A stretch of DNA of 41,185 nucleotides from Thermogladius sp. (GTDB taxonomy: Archaea > Thermoproteota > Thermoprotei_A > Sulfolobales > Desulfurococcaceae), in NCBI GenBank assembly GCA_022759365.1, contig JAEMPJ010000018.1, positions 1-41,185 on the forward strand, written 5' to 3'. Shown here in pieces: positions 16,573-25,120 of the stretch. Below the pieces are notes generated by a model that saw nothing but the letters and a program-made list of their open reading frames with translations, ran no database searches and was not told the DNA's origin. Both the position numbers and the translations under genes were made by a program. Each line of letters opens with the position of its first letter. Position 1 is the first letter of the stretch.

Positions 16573-17368
16573 TGAGGATCCTCCTGGAGACAAGTATCCT
16601 GAGGAGCTTTGCCTCGTAGAATCTGACGATAAAAAAGTGTGTTAGAATATTCAGTAAACCCCCACGGTAGTACAAGGCTGTCTTGGAAGCCTCCGTCACA
16701 ATTCTCGCCTCCTCGGCGGTGTACGTGAAGGGATTGTCAGCCCAGGTACCCGACTTCTCTTCGAGCTTGACCACGCTGTTGTAGTAGTAGATCGAGCCCT
16801 CCCCTCCTAGAGCTCTGGGGACATCCTCGAAGCCCGTCTCCAACTCTTCTACACGCTCCAAGCCGATCTTCCCTAACCCGAGTTTGTACCTGAGGTACAT
16901 GCCGTAGAGTACTAGCGCGACCATTGAGAGGGGCAACCCCGGTTGCTCGCCTGTAGCCTCCATCAAACCCGCCAGCCGGTTGAAATATGCTCTGAGAACG
17001 CAGGGCAGGGCCTTCCCAACGCATTCCTGGAAAACCCCGCTAGCCGTGCCGCCCCTCTCCAGTTCTGCTGGAAGGCCTTCGAGTTCGTGGAGCAGTCTCA
17101 AGAAATCCGCTATCCTTCTATAGGTCTCCGGCATATATTCCTCTATCTCCTCCACCTCCCTCCCCATCACGCTCCTCAACGCCTCGTCTAATTCCTGGAG
17201 GCTACCCGCAACCAGCACTTTAGCCAGCTCCAGCCTCGCGTAGGGCGTTGAGTTGAGGGATTGAACCTCTAGGTATGATCCCTCGATTACGTGTTTCACC
17301 AGGTCTTCGATGAAGGGTGGTTTCGAGAGCCTAACCAGTATGTTCGCAACCGCGTCGTTGCGGGTCAA
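16562..17368 (-). CDS. atpC: A-type ATPase subunit C (rotor-stalk coupling)
   Basis: Homologue of V-ATPase subunit d/A-ATPase C, the funnel that joins the central stalk to the c-ring. It is all-helical, with the family-like C-terminal NPFTYTAEEARIVTEASKTALYYRGGLLNILTHFFIVRFYEAKLLRILV. It is 268 aa, clearly shorter than the roughly 340-390 aa common in euryarchaeal enzymes. Identification rests on position between E and F and on the helical pattern more than on motifs. It overlaps atpE by 4 nt (ATGA). Confidence 0.8.
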   Translation of the reverse strand: MTRNDAVANILVRLSKPPFIEDLVKHVIEGSYLEVQSLNSTPYARLELAKVLVAGSLQELDEALRSVMGREVEEIEEYMPETYRRIADFLRLLHELEGLPAELERGGTASGVFQECVGKALPCVLRAYFNRLAGLMEATGEQPGLPLSMVALVLYGMYLRYKLGLGKIGLERVEELETGFEDVPRALGGEGSIYYYNSVVKLEEKSGTWADNPFTYTAEEARIVTEASKTALYYRGGLLNILTHFFIVRFYEAKLLRILVSRRILNVG

Positions 17369-17967
17369 GCTGACAGCTCCCTCAAAACCTCTTTGAAGAC
17401 CTCTACACTAGCCTTCCTGAGCCTCGTGTTGTATGTGTTGTCAACAACTACTTCACCCGAAGACACCTTTACACCGCCGATTATACTGGGATCCTCTATC
17501 ACCTTGAAGTCGACATTGCCACCCATCGTTCTAAGTAGTTCCTCGATGTTACTCTTATCCCCAGGGGATACGTAGACCTCCACCTTGTTCAGCGATGGAA
17601 CAGCTCTCCTAAGCTCCGCAAGCGACTCCTCCAGCAGGATCCTCAGGGAGGCGGCCCTCTTCTCGGGATCCAGGTTGCCCAGCTTTTCAAGAGCCTTCTC
17701 CTCGATTTCTCTCGCGATCTCCGCTCTCGCACTCGACAATACGAGCCTGGCCCTCCTCCTCGCCTCCCCGATCCTGCTCTCAACTTGGAGCTCCCGCCTA
17801 AGTTTGCTCTTCTCGCTTTCAATGAATCTTTTCCTCTTCTCCTCAGCCTCTCTAACAATCGCCTCGGCTTTCTTGTATGCTTCCGCGATAATCTGGTCTG
17901 CCTCCGCCCTGGCCTTCTCTAAGACAACCCTCTTTAACTCCTCAACGCTCATAACGCCTACCTGCAC
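17365..17967 (-). CDS. atpE: A-type ATPase subunit E (peripheral stalk)
   Basis: Peripheral stalk subunit pairing with H. The first about 90 residues are a charged coiled coil (ADQIIAEAYKKAEAIVREAEEKRKRFIESEKSKLRRELQVE). The globular C-terminal domain ends with IIGGVKVSSGEVVVDNTYNTRLRKASVEVFKEVLREL, a clear E-subunit signature. The 200-aa length is standard. The start is either GTG 17967 or ATG 17952, and neither has a decisive ribosome-binding site. Confidence 0.93.
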   Translation of the reverse strand: MQVGVMSVEELKRVVLEKARAEADQIIAEAYKKAEAIVREAEEKRKRFIESEKSKLRRELQVESRIGEARRRARLVLSSARAEIAREIEEKALEKLGNLDPEKRAASLRILLEESLAELRRAVPSLNKVEVYVSPGDKSNIEELLRTMGGNVDFKVIEDPSIIGGVKVSSGEVVVDNTYNTRLRKASVEVFKEVLRELSA

Positions 17968-17975
17968 ACGGGCGG

Positions 17976-18473
17976 CTACCAGCTAGTTAACAGGAACGCT
18001 ATTGTTAAGCCGAATACCATCCCCAGGATGCCGAACAGCTCCTCGTAGGCTGCCAGTATTAAGCCTGTGCCGAAGACTCCGCCCTTAGTCTTAATCAACT
18101 GGGCGGCTGTCTGCCCGCAGACCCTCCCCTGCATCCAAGCCGAAACCATCTCTGCTAATCCCACAAACAAGCTTATTCCCAGGACAGCTCCAGCTATCCC
18201 AGGCGGTAGCCCACCGGGATACTTCGCCAGGATGCCCGGTAGTATCATATAGTACATTAAGAACATGTAGACGAAGCCGTAGACCAGTGTCTGGGTCATG
18301 GGGAGGAATGCTAGTATGAAGACACGCCCCCTCTGACCTGGATCCTCGGCTACAACCGGTATTCCAGTGGTCGTTGCCTCCACGATTCCAATAGTGGTTC
18401 CGACCACAGCCAACGCCTCTGCGAGACCCGGGCCCATGAGACCTAGTGTGGTGATCCAGTCAGCCATGGACAT
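17976..18473 (-). CDS. atpK: A-type ATPase proteolipid subunit K (c), duplicated hairpin
   Basis: Membrane rotor subunit forming the ion-translocating c-ring. About 165 aa with four hydrophobic helices, i.e. two fused hairpins (V-type size rather than the 8-kDa form). The second hairpin has the ion-binding carboxylate in LAAYEELFGILG. In the first hairpin the equivalent position reads LPMTQTLVYG, with Met in place of Glu. One site per four helices with PMTQ resembles the Na+-binding c subunit of Pyrococcus. I prefer ATG 18473 over GTG 18488 because an AT-rich TATA-like element at 18503-18514 would give a near-leaderless start there. Confidence 0.92.
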   Translation of the reverse strand: MSMADWITTLGLMGPGLAEALAVVGTTIGIVEATTTGIPVVAEDPGQRGRVFILAFLPMTQTLVYGFVYMFLMYYMILPGILAKYPGGLPPGIAGAVLGISLFVGLAEMVSAWMQGRVCGQTAAQLIKTKGGVFGTGLILAAYEELFGILGMVFGLTIAFLLTSW

Positions 18474-18502
18474 CAGCCCGGTTCTCACTAAATGGTCGCT
18501 AA

Positions 18503-18514
18503 ATAATAAAAACT
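18503..18514 (-). promoter_or_regulatory. Candidate internal promoter before atpK
   Basis: The spacer between atpI and atpK is AT-only in its core (minus-strand GTTTTTATTATT). It lies about 30 nt before ATG 18473. An extra promoter would help make the c subunit in excess over single-copy subunit I. It could alternatively be a T-rich termination or processing site. Confidence 0.3.
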
Positions 18515-18515
18515 T

Positions 18516-20498
18516 TTATTTCACAGGGGCACCTATCTTGACCACGCGGGCTTTCACGCCGGCAGGCATTATCCTCCTGCCAGAACCCTCGTAGAACTTG
18601 GAGGAGACCTCGTACATTATCAGCCTCAGGGAGTGTACGAAGGGGCTTATCGAGGATAGCCCCAGGTTCACAATGTGTAGCGTGATCGCCATTACAAACC
18701 CGACTACGAAGGCTACAATTGAAGCACCGGCGAGGGCGGAGGTCGTGTTGACTATAACACCGTTGAGGAGCTCCGCCATTATCGCTGAGCCGATGGCTAT
18801 TCCCGCGATCCTGACGAAGGATAGAGTGTCAGCCATGACTCCGAGGACGTCGAATATCCAGAGGAGGGCGCCGAAAGGCCTGTCAACAAGAGACCTGAAC
18901 ACCGCGTATACTACCAGGAGGCTTAAGGCGGTTTTAACGCAAACATCCCCTGGTAGAAGCTTGAGCAGTCCCAGGACGTCCACGTTGAACCCGAACACCG
19001 TCTTTATCGCTGGGGGAGCAAATATCATTAGCGTGATTATAATCGCCTCAGACCCTACTCCAACCTTGTTCTTGAACACGATATTCTTGTATAAACCAAC
19101 CGCGTGGGCGAACAAAACCATGAAGTACCCTACCATCAGAGCCAGCCCTATGTAGCTTAGGATAGCCCTGCCAATGTCCCCCAACGCCGCTAGGCGTGGC
19201 GGCAGGCTGGGGAGCACTGGCGGGATGTAGGCTGAAATGTACTGGCCTAGCAGAGAGCCGAAGAAGCTCCCCGAGAGAACCCCTGTTATAATCCCGGTTA
19301 TCCCGGCGTATGTCGCTATTTTGATCAGCTTCGAGAGTGTCTCCTTGTTTTCCACGAAGTAGGGTAGGACAAGCCTGGATCCTATTATCAAGCCTATAGC
19401 GTACCCCACGTCGGGGAACATCAGCGAGAAGAACACGAGGTAGAGGTAGGTTAAGAGCGGCGTGGGATCCCACTCGTGAGGGGAAGGATAGCCCATTATC
19501 TCGGTGAAGAGCTCGAAGGGCTTGAAGGGCTTCAAGTTATTGAACTCGACGGGGGGATCCGGGGCCTCCTCCGCTATTAAGACGCCCTTCCTCCCGCGGA
19601 CAATTTTCTCTACTTCAGGTAGTTTTGATCTCAGGGTCCAGCCCGCTATAACAGTAAGGTACTTCGACTCGCGGGCCTCTCTCAGGATGCCTATCTTGGA
19701 TAGAACCTCCTCGGCTAAAATCTTGGCTGAGGCGATCTCGTATGCCTTACTGGCGACTACACTACTGATCTTCTCTCTTATTTCTTCAACCCGCCGGCTC
19801 AAATCACCCACTTGCCTCTCTACGAGCGCCAATAGCTCGCCTGGATCCCGTGTCCCCGTGGCTTTCAAGCCGACTTCGAACCGCGAGATCTCGTCTCTTA
19901 GCTCATCGTAGATCTTTCTCTCGAAGACTACTTGAATTATGAGCTTGCCGGGCTGTGCTTCAACTTTCATCAAGGTCTCAAGGGACTTCTCCTCAAGCTT
20001 CTTCAAATCCTCGGCGGGCCCGTAGAGCGTTTTCACTGCAACGAGTGAACCCTCGTAGTCTAGGATGATGCTTGTTGAGCGCGCTTCAACAGCTTTAGCT
20101 AACAGCATCCTCAACGCTACCAGCTTCTCCAATGTGCCCTCCAGCCTAGACAACTCCTCTTCCAGGGCTCTCACGATCCTCATGGTTTCTTGGAGCTCGT
20201 TGTGGAGTTTCATGAGGCCCTCGTCTAGATCCCACGGTAGTTCTTTCACCTCAACCTCAACCGCGCTTTTAAGCCTGCTCGACAACTCTTGAACCAGCTT
20301 CTCTGTCCTGCTGGCAATCTCCAGCCTCGCCTCCAGCTTCTCAACCTCCCTCTTAGCCTCGCCTGCTGGAAGAGGTTCGAGGATGCTCCTCCTGACAAGG
20401 TCGTCTAGGAGACTGTCCGCCTCCTCGGCTGGTACAACAATGTATGTTTTAACAGCCACATCCGGCCTGTTGAGGAATAGCTTAGAGAGCCCGGCCAA
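18516..20498 (-). CDS. atpI: A-type ATPase subunit I (membrane stator, a)
   Basis: Membrane stator subunit carrying the two half-channels. The N-terminal about 350 residues are cytoplasmic and coiled-coil rich (peripheral stalk anchor). The C-terminal half has about eight hydrophobic segments, starting at LLTYLYLVFFSLMFPDVGYAIGLIIG. The helix with the essential Arg reads SFVRIAGIAIGSAIMAELLNG, followed by HIVNLGLSSISPFVHSLRLIMYEVSSKFYEG, a strongly conserved end. I chose TTG 20498 (660 aa), 3 nt before the end of the overlapping H gene. An open frame extends to GTG 20549 but would overlap H by 49 nt and add non-family residues. Confidence 0.93.
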   Translation of the reverse strand: MAGLSKLFLNRPDVAVKTYIVVPAEEADSLLDDLVRRSILEPLPAGEAKREVEKLEARLEIASRTEKLVQELSSRLKSAVEVEVKELPWDLDEGLMKLHNELQETMRIVRALEEELSRLEGTLEKLVALRMLLAKAVEARSTSIILDYEGSLVAVKTLYGPAEDLKKLEEKSLETLMKVEAQPGKLIIQVVFERKIYDELRDEISRFEVGLKATGTRDPGELLALVERQVGDLSRRVEEIREKISSVVASKAYEIASAKILAEEVLSKIGILREARESKYLTVIAGWTLRSKLPEVEKIVRGRKGVLIAEEAPDPPVEFNNLKPFKPFELFTEIMGYPSPHEWDPTPLLTYLYLVFFSLMFPDVGYAIGLIIGSRLVLPYFVENKETLSKLIKIATYAGITGIITGVLSGSFFGSLLGQYISAYIPPVLPSLPPRLAALGDIGRAILSYIGLALMVGYFMVLFAHAVGLYKNIVFKNKVGVGSEAIIITLMIFAPPAIKTVFGFNVDVLGLLKLLPGDVCVKTALSLLVVYAVFRSLVDRPFGALLWIFDVLGVMADTLSFVRIAGIAIGSAIMAELLNGVIVNTTSALAGASIVAFVVGFVMAITLHIVNLGLSSISPFVHSLRLIMYEVSSKFYEGSGRRIMPAGVKARVVKIGAPVK

Positions 20499-20500
20499 CC

Positions 20501-20806
20501 TCAGCTGACCTCGACTCCAGCTACTATGGAGGCGAGCCTTCTCGCCCACAAATCTATTTTCGCTGAAGCCTTCTCCTTCAGAGCCTTCGCCCTCTCCTCC
20601 GCCTCGCTTATTATTCTCTTCACCTCTCTCTCAACGTAGTCTTCAAGCCTTCTCTTCTCCTCGTCTAGCAGAGCCTCATAAGACCTATCTCTCAAAATCT
20701 CCTCGGCGCGCTTTTGTGCGTCCCTTAAAATTTCGTCAGCTTTCTTCCTAGCCTCCTCAAGCAATTTGAGGGCTTCAGCCTCGATCTCTGAGGCGAGATC
20801 GCTCAA
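20501..20806 (-). CDS. ahaH: A-type ATPase subunit H (peripheral stalk)
   Basis: The 101-aa coiled-coil protein is made almost wholly of Glu/Lys/Arg/Ala heptads (ALKLLEEARKKADEILRDAQKRAEEILRDR), as expected for the H partner of E in the right-handed peripheral stalk. It is the first gene of the operon, starts with TTG, and has GGTGGAG upstream. The assignment depends on position and composition. Confidence 0.85.
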   Translation of the reverse strand: MSDLASEIEAEALKLLEEARKKADEILRDAQKRAEEILRDRSYEALLDEEKRRLEDYVEREVKRIISEAEERAKALKEKASAKIDLWARRLASIVAGVEVS

Positions 20807-20861
20807 CTACTCCACCTTAACCCCAGGTGTTAAGCCACTTTTTTCCAATGAAGCCCTATTC

Positions 20862-20869
20862 TTATAAAC
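20862..20869 (-). promoter_or_regulatory. TATA box of the ATPase operon
   Basis: Minus-strand GTTTATAA lies about 56-63 nt before the TTG of subunit H and predicts a leader of about 30 nt. A separate plus-strand GTTTAAAG at about 20884 could serve the divergent membrane-protein gene. Confidence 0.5.
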
Positions 20870-20956
20870 GTTGATACGCCAACGGTTTAAAGCTCACATT
20901 GATAATAGTAACGGTGTGAGACGGGGAATCCAATGAATGCAACTCCGGGGGTCTAG

Positions 20957-21406
20957 TTGAGGAGGCTCACCCACGCTTTCACAGGCTTCTCAATAGGCTT
21001 CCTGGCGGCAAGACTATGGGGAGGCAACCTAGCCCTCGCCGCCTACCCTCTCCTAGGCTTGCTAGGGGGTATATTCCCGGACTTCGACCTTAAATCCTGT
21101 CACAGGGTTTACCTCCACAACCTGTTCTCAAGCGTGGCGGTCACGAGTGGGCTCTACGGTGTGTTAGTGGGGAGTGGTTTACCGACAGTGGTGAGCGGCG
21201 TTGGCTCGGCGTGTTTTCTAGCAGGGTGGCTCAGCCACATTCTACTCGACTCCCTCACCTTGAGGGGCGTGGCCCTCTTATACCCCTTCGACAAGAGGAT
21301 GAGGGGTTTAAGGCTTATTAGATCAGGCGACTGGAGGGGGGAGGCCCTAGCCTGGCTTATAGGCCTCGGGTTAATCTACCTGGGCTTCATAGTGAGCCGA
21401 CCCTGA
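20957..21406 (+). CDS. YdjM/DUF457-like membrane-bound metal-dependent hydrolase
   Basis: Small integral membrane protein (149 aa) with four hydrophobic segments. It has the PF04307 pattern: an N-terminal His (LTHAFTGF), GGIFPDFDL with Asp residues (about 38-46), HRVYLHN (His-rich, about 49-55), GWLSHILLDSLTLRGVALLYPF (about 95-115). These His/Asp residues form the predicted metal site. The substrate is unknown; bacterial members have been linked to the LexA regulon, but nothing here indicates that. It starts at TTG 20957 (MRRLTHAF), divergent from the ATPase operon. Confidence 0.8.
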   Translation: MRRLTHAFTGFSIGFLAARLWGGNLALAAYPLLGLLGGIFPDFDLKSCHRVYLHNLFSSVAVTSGLYGVLVGSGLPTVVSGVGSACFLAGWLSHILLDSLTLRGVALLYPFDKRMRGLRLIRSGDWRGEALAWLIGLGLIYLGFIVSRP

Positions 21407-21469
21407 CCTAAAGAGCGGGGCTTCCAGTTGTAAAAACCTGATCCAAGCATTCCCCACAGTCTGTGCCTT

Positions 21470-23194
21470 TCACTCCGTGTACTTCAGCCCTCTTCTCAGA
21501 AGATAGAAGAGGCCGAGATCCACTGCTAACACGGCTACCAGGCCTATAGCCAAATACTCTCTAGCCTGGTTCAGCATGTTCTCGGCCCCATTAATCTTGT
21601 TCTCATAGTCCAAGAGCCTGACCGTTAGGTTGGCGACCGTCGCGTTACAGTTGCCTGCGTTCACGAGGAGCACGTTAATAGTCTCGTTCATGCTTGCTAC
21701 CTGGTGGTTCAAGCTGTCAACAGTCCTGGTCAAGTTGTCTATCATGTCCTGGAGCTGGAAACCTATTGAGACCAGGTTCGAAGCCGAAGGATAGTACAGC
21801 TTGGAGTAGGAGAGCAGGAGGTCTTCGAAGACATCTTCATCTACGACGCCGCTCAACGCCAGCGTCTGGTTGAAGCCGGCGGGCTTAACCAGTAGTGCGA
21901 AGCCCCGGCCAAACCCTAGCTTATCGTAGTCCAGGATCTTCACTAAGACCCGGCCCTCCTCCCTAACAACACTCAGGCTGTAGCCCTGCTGGACTAGCTC
22001 CGCGATATAGGCTTGATCCGAAGAAGCATCATATATCCCTGGCTTAACCACCGGCAACCCCACTCCACTGCCACCGCCTGCTCCAGTGTAGGGGTTGTAT
22101 ATGATCACCGTCGAGTTTACTCCCAGGTAGACCCTGAAGTCATTTATTATGTCGTTTAAGTTGTTTAACGTCAAGTTGATGAGATCCCTGTAAGTCGCCT
22201 CGTCGACGAAACCCCTAATCGAGTCCAGTCTCTGGAACAGCGGGTAGTACATCAAGTAGACTCCCCCGCTTGTAAACCACGTGGCTTTGACGGCTAGTGT
22301 GCTGTAGAATCTACAGGACTGGTTGAAAGCCCATTCCAGCGCCTCAGCCGGCAGGCTCCTCAGAAAGTCCTGGGGGTAGAGCTCGAGTAGGACAACGGGT
22401 TCGGTGAAGGACCCGTAGAATTTGTTCAGCCAGCCGCTCGCCTTGAGAGTCCCGGGGAAGAAGAGTGTTAGGTGAGTAGCGTTTGAACTTATGATCTTGA
22501 ACTTCAAGTAGTAGACTCCCTCAGAGATGTTGAGGCCTGAAGGCACTGAGACCGCGAAGCTGGGTGTCTCAAGAGTTGTGTTGTCGAAGGCTTCTACAAC
22601 ATTGTAGCTGGTTAGATTCACCACTATACCGCTGGGCGTGTTCGAGACCACTAGGCTTGTATTGAGGACATCCCACCAGGAGCTCTCGTTGAACTCCAAG
22701 GTGAAAACCGCTGGCGGGATGTAGTTGCCGGATATATTGAAGTACGGGTTGATGCTCATAGCCGTCGAGTTGGGGTCTACGCCTGGGACACCTATGAACA
22801 CCGTGAAGTTCCCTCCCCACAAGGTGTTCACGTAGGACTGGTTGACGAGGCTTGTTAAGTCGACGAGGCTCCCGTTTACAAACGCGTTTGTCTCGTTAAC
22901 GAACACAACTAGATCGCTTAGGGATGGATCCACGAGCTTCATTAAGTGGGATAAGTAGTCGTAGGGTGGGGTGGGGTTGATGTACTCTACTTCGCTATTC
23001 AATGTAGTCGTGTTCCCCATATTAAGCATAGTCAAATCGGCTCCGGGAGCGTATATGAGTATGAGCTTCATCGGCTGGACGAACCTTTGCGATACAGCAA
23101 TGCTTGGAGCTAGCAGGGCCAAGACAAGCATTGCTACTACCAGGATATCTCGAGGTCTAATCAACGTGACCACCGTTATTCCTAGTTTAAACAA
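21470..23194 (-). CDS. Secreted, membrane-anchored, sequon-rich surface protein
   Basis: I do not recognise the family. It has an N-terminal hydrophobic signal or anchor segment (about 17-36: ILVVAMLVLALLAPSIAV), a large extracellular domain with at least twenty N-x-S/T sequons, a predicted coiled coil (about 470-545, GFQLQDMIDNLTRTVDSLNHQV), and a C-terminal transmembrane helix (AIGLVAVLAVDLGLFYLL) followed by a basic tail RRGLKYTE. This is a type I-like cell-surface glycoprotein architecture, with the coiled coil as stalk, similar in plan to S-layer-associated stalk proteins of Desulfurococcales. The start is uncertain: TTG 23194, GTG 23173 and TTG 23164 all precede the signal segment. No enzymatic motif is visible. 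Confidence 0.7.
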   Translation of the reverse strand: MFKLGITVVTLIRPRDILVVAMLVLALLAPSIAVSQRFVQPMKLILIYAPGADLTMLNMGNTTTLNSEVEYINPTPPYDYLSHLMKLVDPSLSDLVVFVNETNAFVNGSLVDLTSLVNQSYVNTLWGGNFTVFIGVPGVDPNSTAMSINPYFNISGNYIPPAVFTLEFNESSWWDVLNTSLVVSNTPSGIVVNLTSYNVVEAFDNTTLETPSFAVSVPSGLNISEGVYYLKFKIISSNATHLTLFFPGTLKASGWLNKFYGSFTEPVVLLELYPQDFLRSLPAEALEWAFNQSCRFYSTLAVKATWFTSGGVYLMYYPLFQRLDSIRGFVDEATYRDLINLTLNNLNDIINDFRVYLGVNSTVIIYNPYTGAGGGSGVGLPVVKPGIYDASSDQAYIAELVQQGYSLSVVREEGRVLVKILDYDKLGFGRGFALLVKPAGFNQTLALSGVVDEDVFEDLLLSYSKLYYPSASNLVSIGFQLQDMIDNLTRTVDSLNHQVASMNETINVLLVNAGNCNATVANLTVRLLDYENKINGAENMLNQAREYLAIGLVAVLAVDLGLFYLLRRGLKYTE

Positions 23195-23301
23195 GGCGCT
23201 GAATTAAAAAAGCTATCCTAGATCGGGGCCGGAGCACAGTGATCCTACTTTAAGATGGCCTACTGCATTTCACTGTTTAGACGAAGGGGCGGTTCTGAGA
23301 G

Positions 23302-24174
23302 ATGAAGATCCTCATAGCTGGAATTCTAGCTTTCGAGTCGGGTAAAACCACTCTAGCCCTCGGTTTAGCCCGGGAGTTTAAGAGTAGGGGTTTCTCAGTG
23401 GGGTATTTAAAGCCTGTGGCAGGCCACAACGGGTGGTTTCAGCAGGATACCGTGGAGTACACTAGAGCAACCGGTGTTCTAGTAGGACACGACGCATATG
23501 TTGTCGCGAGTGAACTTGGATTAACCAGGGAGATACCTATCTTAAACCCCCTCGACATACTCACACTCCCATTAGACCCCTTCCTCGAGGATCTCACGCT
23601 GAGGAGATACCTTGATTACATGTCCTCGAGCCTGAGGACGGCTGTCCTGGTAAGGTTTTCCAAGATCGGTGGATCGGGTCTAGTAAACGACTACTTTGTA
23701 GTAGGGGAGAACGTCTCCAGGCTCTCCAGCGTCTCACTCGCACTATACAACACTATTATAAGCGTAATAGGGGAGAACAGCTCTTTCACCGAGATCTCGA
23801 TCAGGGAGCTGGAGGATTTAATGAACAACCCGGAGACGTATAAGGAGATAGATCGAACCACAGGCTTACTCGAGGAACGGGAGGTCATGCTCGTGGAAGG
23901 GTACAATGATGTCTCCGCCCCCACGCCCTCGTCCTGCGAGTCTGACTACGCTATTGCTGTCGCCCCGACGAGAGCGGCCTTGTACGATGGCTCGAAGTAC
24001 TGCAGGGGGATCCAAGTGCTCTCGCCAAACAGGCCGTGGCTCGCGAGGACGGTCAGCGTGCTGGAACTTATCGGCAAGCCGTTGAGAAAGTTCAACATAC
24101 CGCCTGAAGCCAGTGGTGCTGAGTTTAAAAGAAGCGTCAGCGATATAGTTGACACAATAATTGGAAAAGCGTGA
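23302..24174 (+). CDS. P-loop ATPase, dethiobiotin-synthetase-like fold
   Basis: The 290-aa cytoplasmic NTPase begins MKILIAGILAFESGKTTLALGLA: the Walker A loop is AFESGKTT (residues 10-17), with SGKTT as in BioD/CobB-type P-loop proteins. VGYLKPVAGHNGWFQQDTVEYTRATG is also like BioD (KP(V/I) after the second strand), and VMLVEGYNDVSAP resembles the Walker B region (VEG). The substrate is unknown, and no biotin or cobalamin gene is nearby. It is the first gene of a tight five-gene run with the eIF2B/R15P-isomerase paralogues, so a role in nucleotide or pentose-phosphate metabolism is a reasonable guess. Confidence 0.65.
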   Translation: MKILIAGILAFESGKTTLALGLAREFKSRGFSVGYLKPVAGHNGWFQQDTVEYTRATGVLVGHDAYVVASELGLTREIPILNPLDILTLPLDPFLEDLTLRRYLDYMSSSLRTAVLVRFSKIGGSGLVNDYFVVGENVSRLSSVSLALYNTIISVIGENSSFTEISIRELEDLMNNPETYKEIDRTTGLLEEREVMLVEGYNDVSAPTPSSCESDYAIAVAPTRAALYDGSKYCRGIQVLSPNRPWLARTVSVLELIGKPLRKFNIPPEASGAEFKRSVSDIVDTIIGKA

Positions 24175-24180
24175 AAGCTG

Positions 24181-25119
24181 ATGAGCGTGCTCCGTAGAGA
24201 GGGTTTTGCGGAGAGGCCTACTGGGAGCGAGCTGATAATGAACCTCTTAGACGCCGCTCAGGAAGCGGCGGCCGGGGGAGACTGCTTAAAGCTCGTCAAG
24301 TTCCTTAGAGACAGGTATATACAGTTCAGCAGGGAGAGGCCTGGGTCTGCTGGTTTGTTCAATGTTATTAGGCAGATATTAACCTACGTTAGAGACCACG
24401 GGTGCACTGGTGTAAGGGACTTCATCGCTGGTTTGAAGGAGGGATATGACAAGGCTCTGTGGAGCGCAAGCGAGGTTATGGCCAAGAGGATTGTCGACGG
24501 GGAGGTTTTGATGACGAACAGCAACAGCCTGGCTGTTAGGAGGCTCTTCGAAATCCTTGTGAGGAACAAGGTTAAGTTCAGCGTGTACGTCCTCGAGTCT
24601 AGGCCGGGTCTCGAAGGCCTGATCCTAGCCGACTACCTCGACAAGCTTGGTGTCGAAACCTACCTTATAGTCGACTCGGCCGCAAGGTTCTTCATGAAAA
24701 ACGTTGACAAGGTCGTCGCGGGCGCCGAGGCGGTCGCCGCGAACGGGGCTATCGTGAGCAAGGTTGGGACAAGCCTGATGGCCCTTGTCGCAAGCGAGGC
24801 CAGGGTGAGGTTCTTCACCATAGCCCCTACGCTGAAGATCAGCCTTGAGACCGTCTACGGCGAGCTGATCAAACTCCCCGAGGGGGACTGGAGGCTCCTC
24901 ATGGATGAGGAGACGAGGAAGAGTCTGCCGGAGAAGTATGTCGCTAAGGCACCCCTATACGACGTGACACCACCCAACATGATAGACGGTGTAGCGACAG
25001 AGCTTGGGTTGTACCCGCCGCAGTCGATCCCCATCCTCGTTAAGACTATCTACGGGTCTTACCCGCCCCAGTTGACCCCGCTTGAGAAGTTGTTCTCCGA
25101 GCTCCTGGGGGGTGGTTGA
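24181..25119 (+). CDS. eIF2B-alpha/R15P-isomerase family paralogue, catalytic residues changed
   Basis: The 312-aa member of the eIF2B alpha/beta/delta-MTNA-R15P isomerase family has a helical N-terminal domain (1-100) and Rossmann-like C-terminal domain. The pocket motifs are degenerate: where the isomerase has the catalytic Cys in THC(H/N)S, this protein has TNSNS (Ser114), and the catalytic Asp of GADT is Glu183 in GAEAVAANG. KVGTSLMALVASEARVRFFT and PLYDVTPPNMIDGVATELGLYPP are conserved structural parts. It is probably a non-catalytic, possibly regulatory, paralogue of the next gene, with which it overlaps or abuts. Alternatively it could have a different sugar-phosphate substrate. Confidence 0.8.
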   Translation: MSVLRREGFAERPTGSELIMNLLDAAQEAAAGGDCLKLVKFLRDRYIQFSRERPGSAGLFNVIRQILTYVRDHGCTGVRDFIAGLKEGYDKALWSASEVMAKRIVDGEVLMTNSNSLAVRRLFEILVRNKVKFSVYVLESRPGLEGLILADYLDKLGVETYLIVDSAARFFMKNVDKVVAGAEAVAANGAIVSKVGTSLMALVASEARVRFFTIAPTLKISLETVYGELIKLPEGDWRLLMDEETRKSLPEKYVAKAPLYDVTPPNMIDGVATELGLYPPQSIPILVKTIYGSYPPQLTPLEKLFSELLGGG

Positions 25120-25120
25120 A

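Noticed and set aside
20499-20549. Earlier GTG start for ATPase subunit I at 20549
   Set aside because: It would overlap subunit H by 49 nt and add 17 residues not typical of the family; TTG 20498 fits better.
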